From contig NZ_JQAZ01000005.1 in NCBI RefSeq assembly GCF_001437205.1, forward strand, positions 98,755-162,754: a stretch of 64,000 bases of DNA, written 5' to 3'. The notes under the pieces are model-generated. The model had not been told where the DNA came from. It saw nothing but the letters and a program-made list of their open reading frames with translations, and did not search any database. The translations under genes and the position numbers were made by a program. Below are positions 63,983 through 64,000 of this stretch, in pieces (the first letter of the stretch is position 1; each line of letters opens with the position of its first letter). Source of the DNA: Lactobacillus selangorensis. GTDB lineage: Bacteria; Bacillota; Bacilli; Lactobacillales; Lactobacillaceae.

Positions 63983-64000
63983 GTGAACCCCAAAAATTGG
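63983..64000 (+). CDS. Possible start of the next gene (cut by window)
   Basis: GTG at 63983 follows AAAAGGG at suitable spacing and opens six codons (VNPKNW). Too short to judge. Confidence 0.25.

Overview
The window looks like chromosomal DNA of a lactic acid bacterium of the Lactobacillaceae, with a G+C content that looks intermediate. The evidence is MntH followed by a UspA-type protein, a choloylglycine (bile salt/penicillin V) hydrolase, a proline iminopeptidase, a cinnamoyl-esterase-like hydrolase, NiaR/NiaP niacin control, and many small NAD(P)H-binding and aldo/keto reductase proteins under LysR regulators. Start codons (ATG, GTG, TTG) mostly follow AGGAGG-like ribosome binding sites. 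No rRNA, tRNA, phage, insertion sequence or CRISPR array was seen. The genus cannot be fixed by reading alone.

Layout. 1-11 kb: two paralogous membrane-anchored serine hydrolases (the first cut by the window edge) whose promoters share an 11-bp-period direct repeat; an MFS efflux pump; a flavodoxin, an NmrA-like protein and two aldo/keto reductases next to a LysR regulator; two hexapeptide acetyltransferases, one apparently starting at an ATC codon; a frameshifted DUF3737 gene coupled to a MalY/PatB-type lyase. 11-18 kb: alcohol dehydrogenase, TauE permease, and a small LacI regulon marked by palindromic GAACGCGTTC operators. That regulon comprises an EIIA-like protein without its phospho-histidine, a YdcF-like protein and a HAD-LacI operon, plus the decayed end of a second HAD gene. 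18-44 kb: housekeeping and accessory genes on mostly minus-strand transcripts: LtrA, PIP, CorA, MntH-UspA, an MntR-like protein, a P-type ATPase, a nitroreductase, an ArsR gene with a broken cation-efflux gene, bile salt hydrolase, methionine aminopeptidase, a DrrAB-type ABC exporter, a Gfo/Idh/MocA gene enclosed by 73-bp inverted repeats, and niaR-niaP with two clear operators.

44-54 kb is the most coherent system. A secreted lipoprotein and an OmpR-type two-component system precede a tightly packed operon: DedA protein, PAP2 phosphatase, polyprenyl-phosphate-sugar synthase and two large GT-C membrane glycosyltransferases. I read this as an envelope-polymer glycosylation unit with its own lipid-carrier recycling genes.

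54-64 kb is a redox/stress cluster of LysR regulators, two SDRs, a cupin, a flavodoxin, an NmrA-like protein and two cyclophilin-like proteins (one secreted, one cytosolic). It also holds secreted and cytosolic alpha/beta hydrolases, and an odd chimera in which a signal peptide is joined to the last third of an SDR. Several promoters here share an AAGCATT motif, and two are near copies of each other. The redox genes resemble the 2.4-6.6 kb module, so the chromosome seems to carry several LysR-linked reductive modules.
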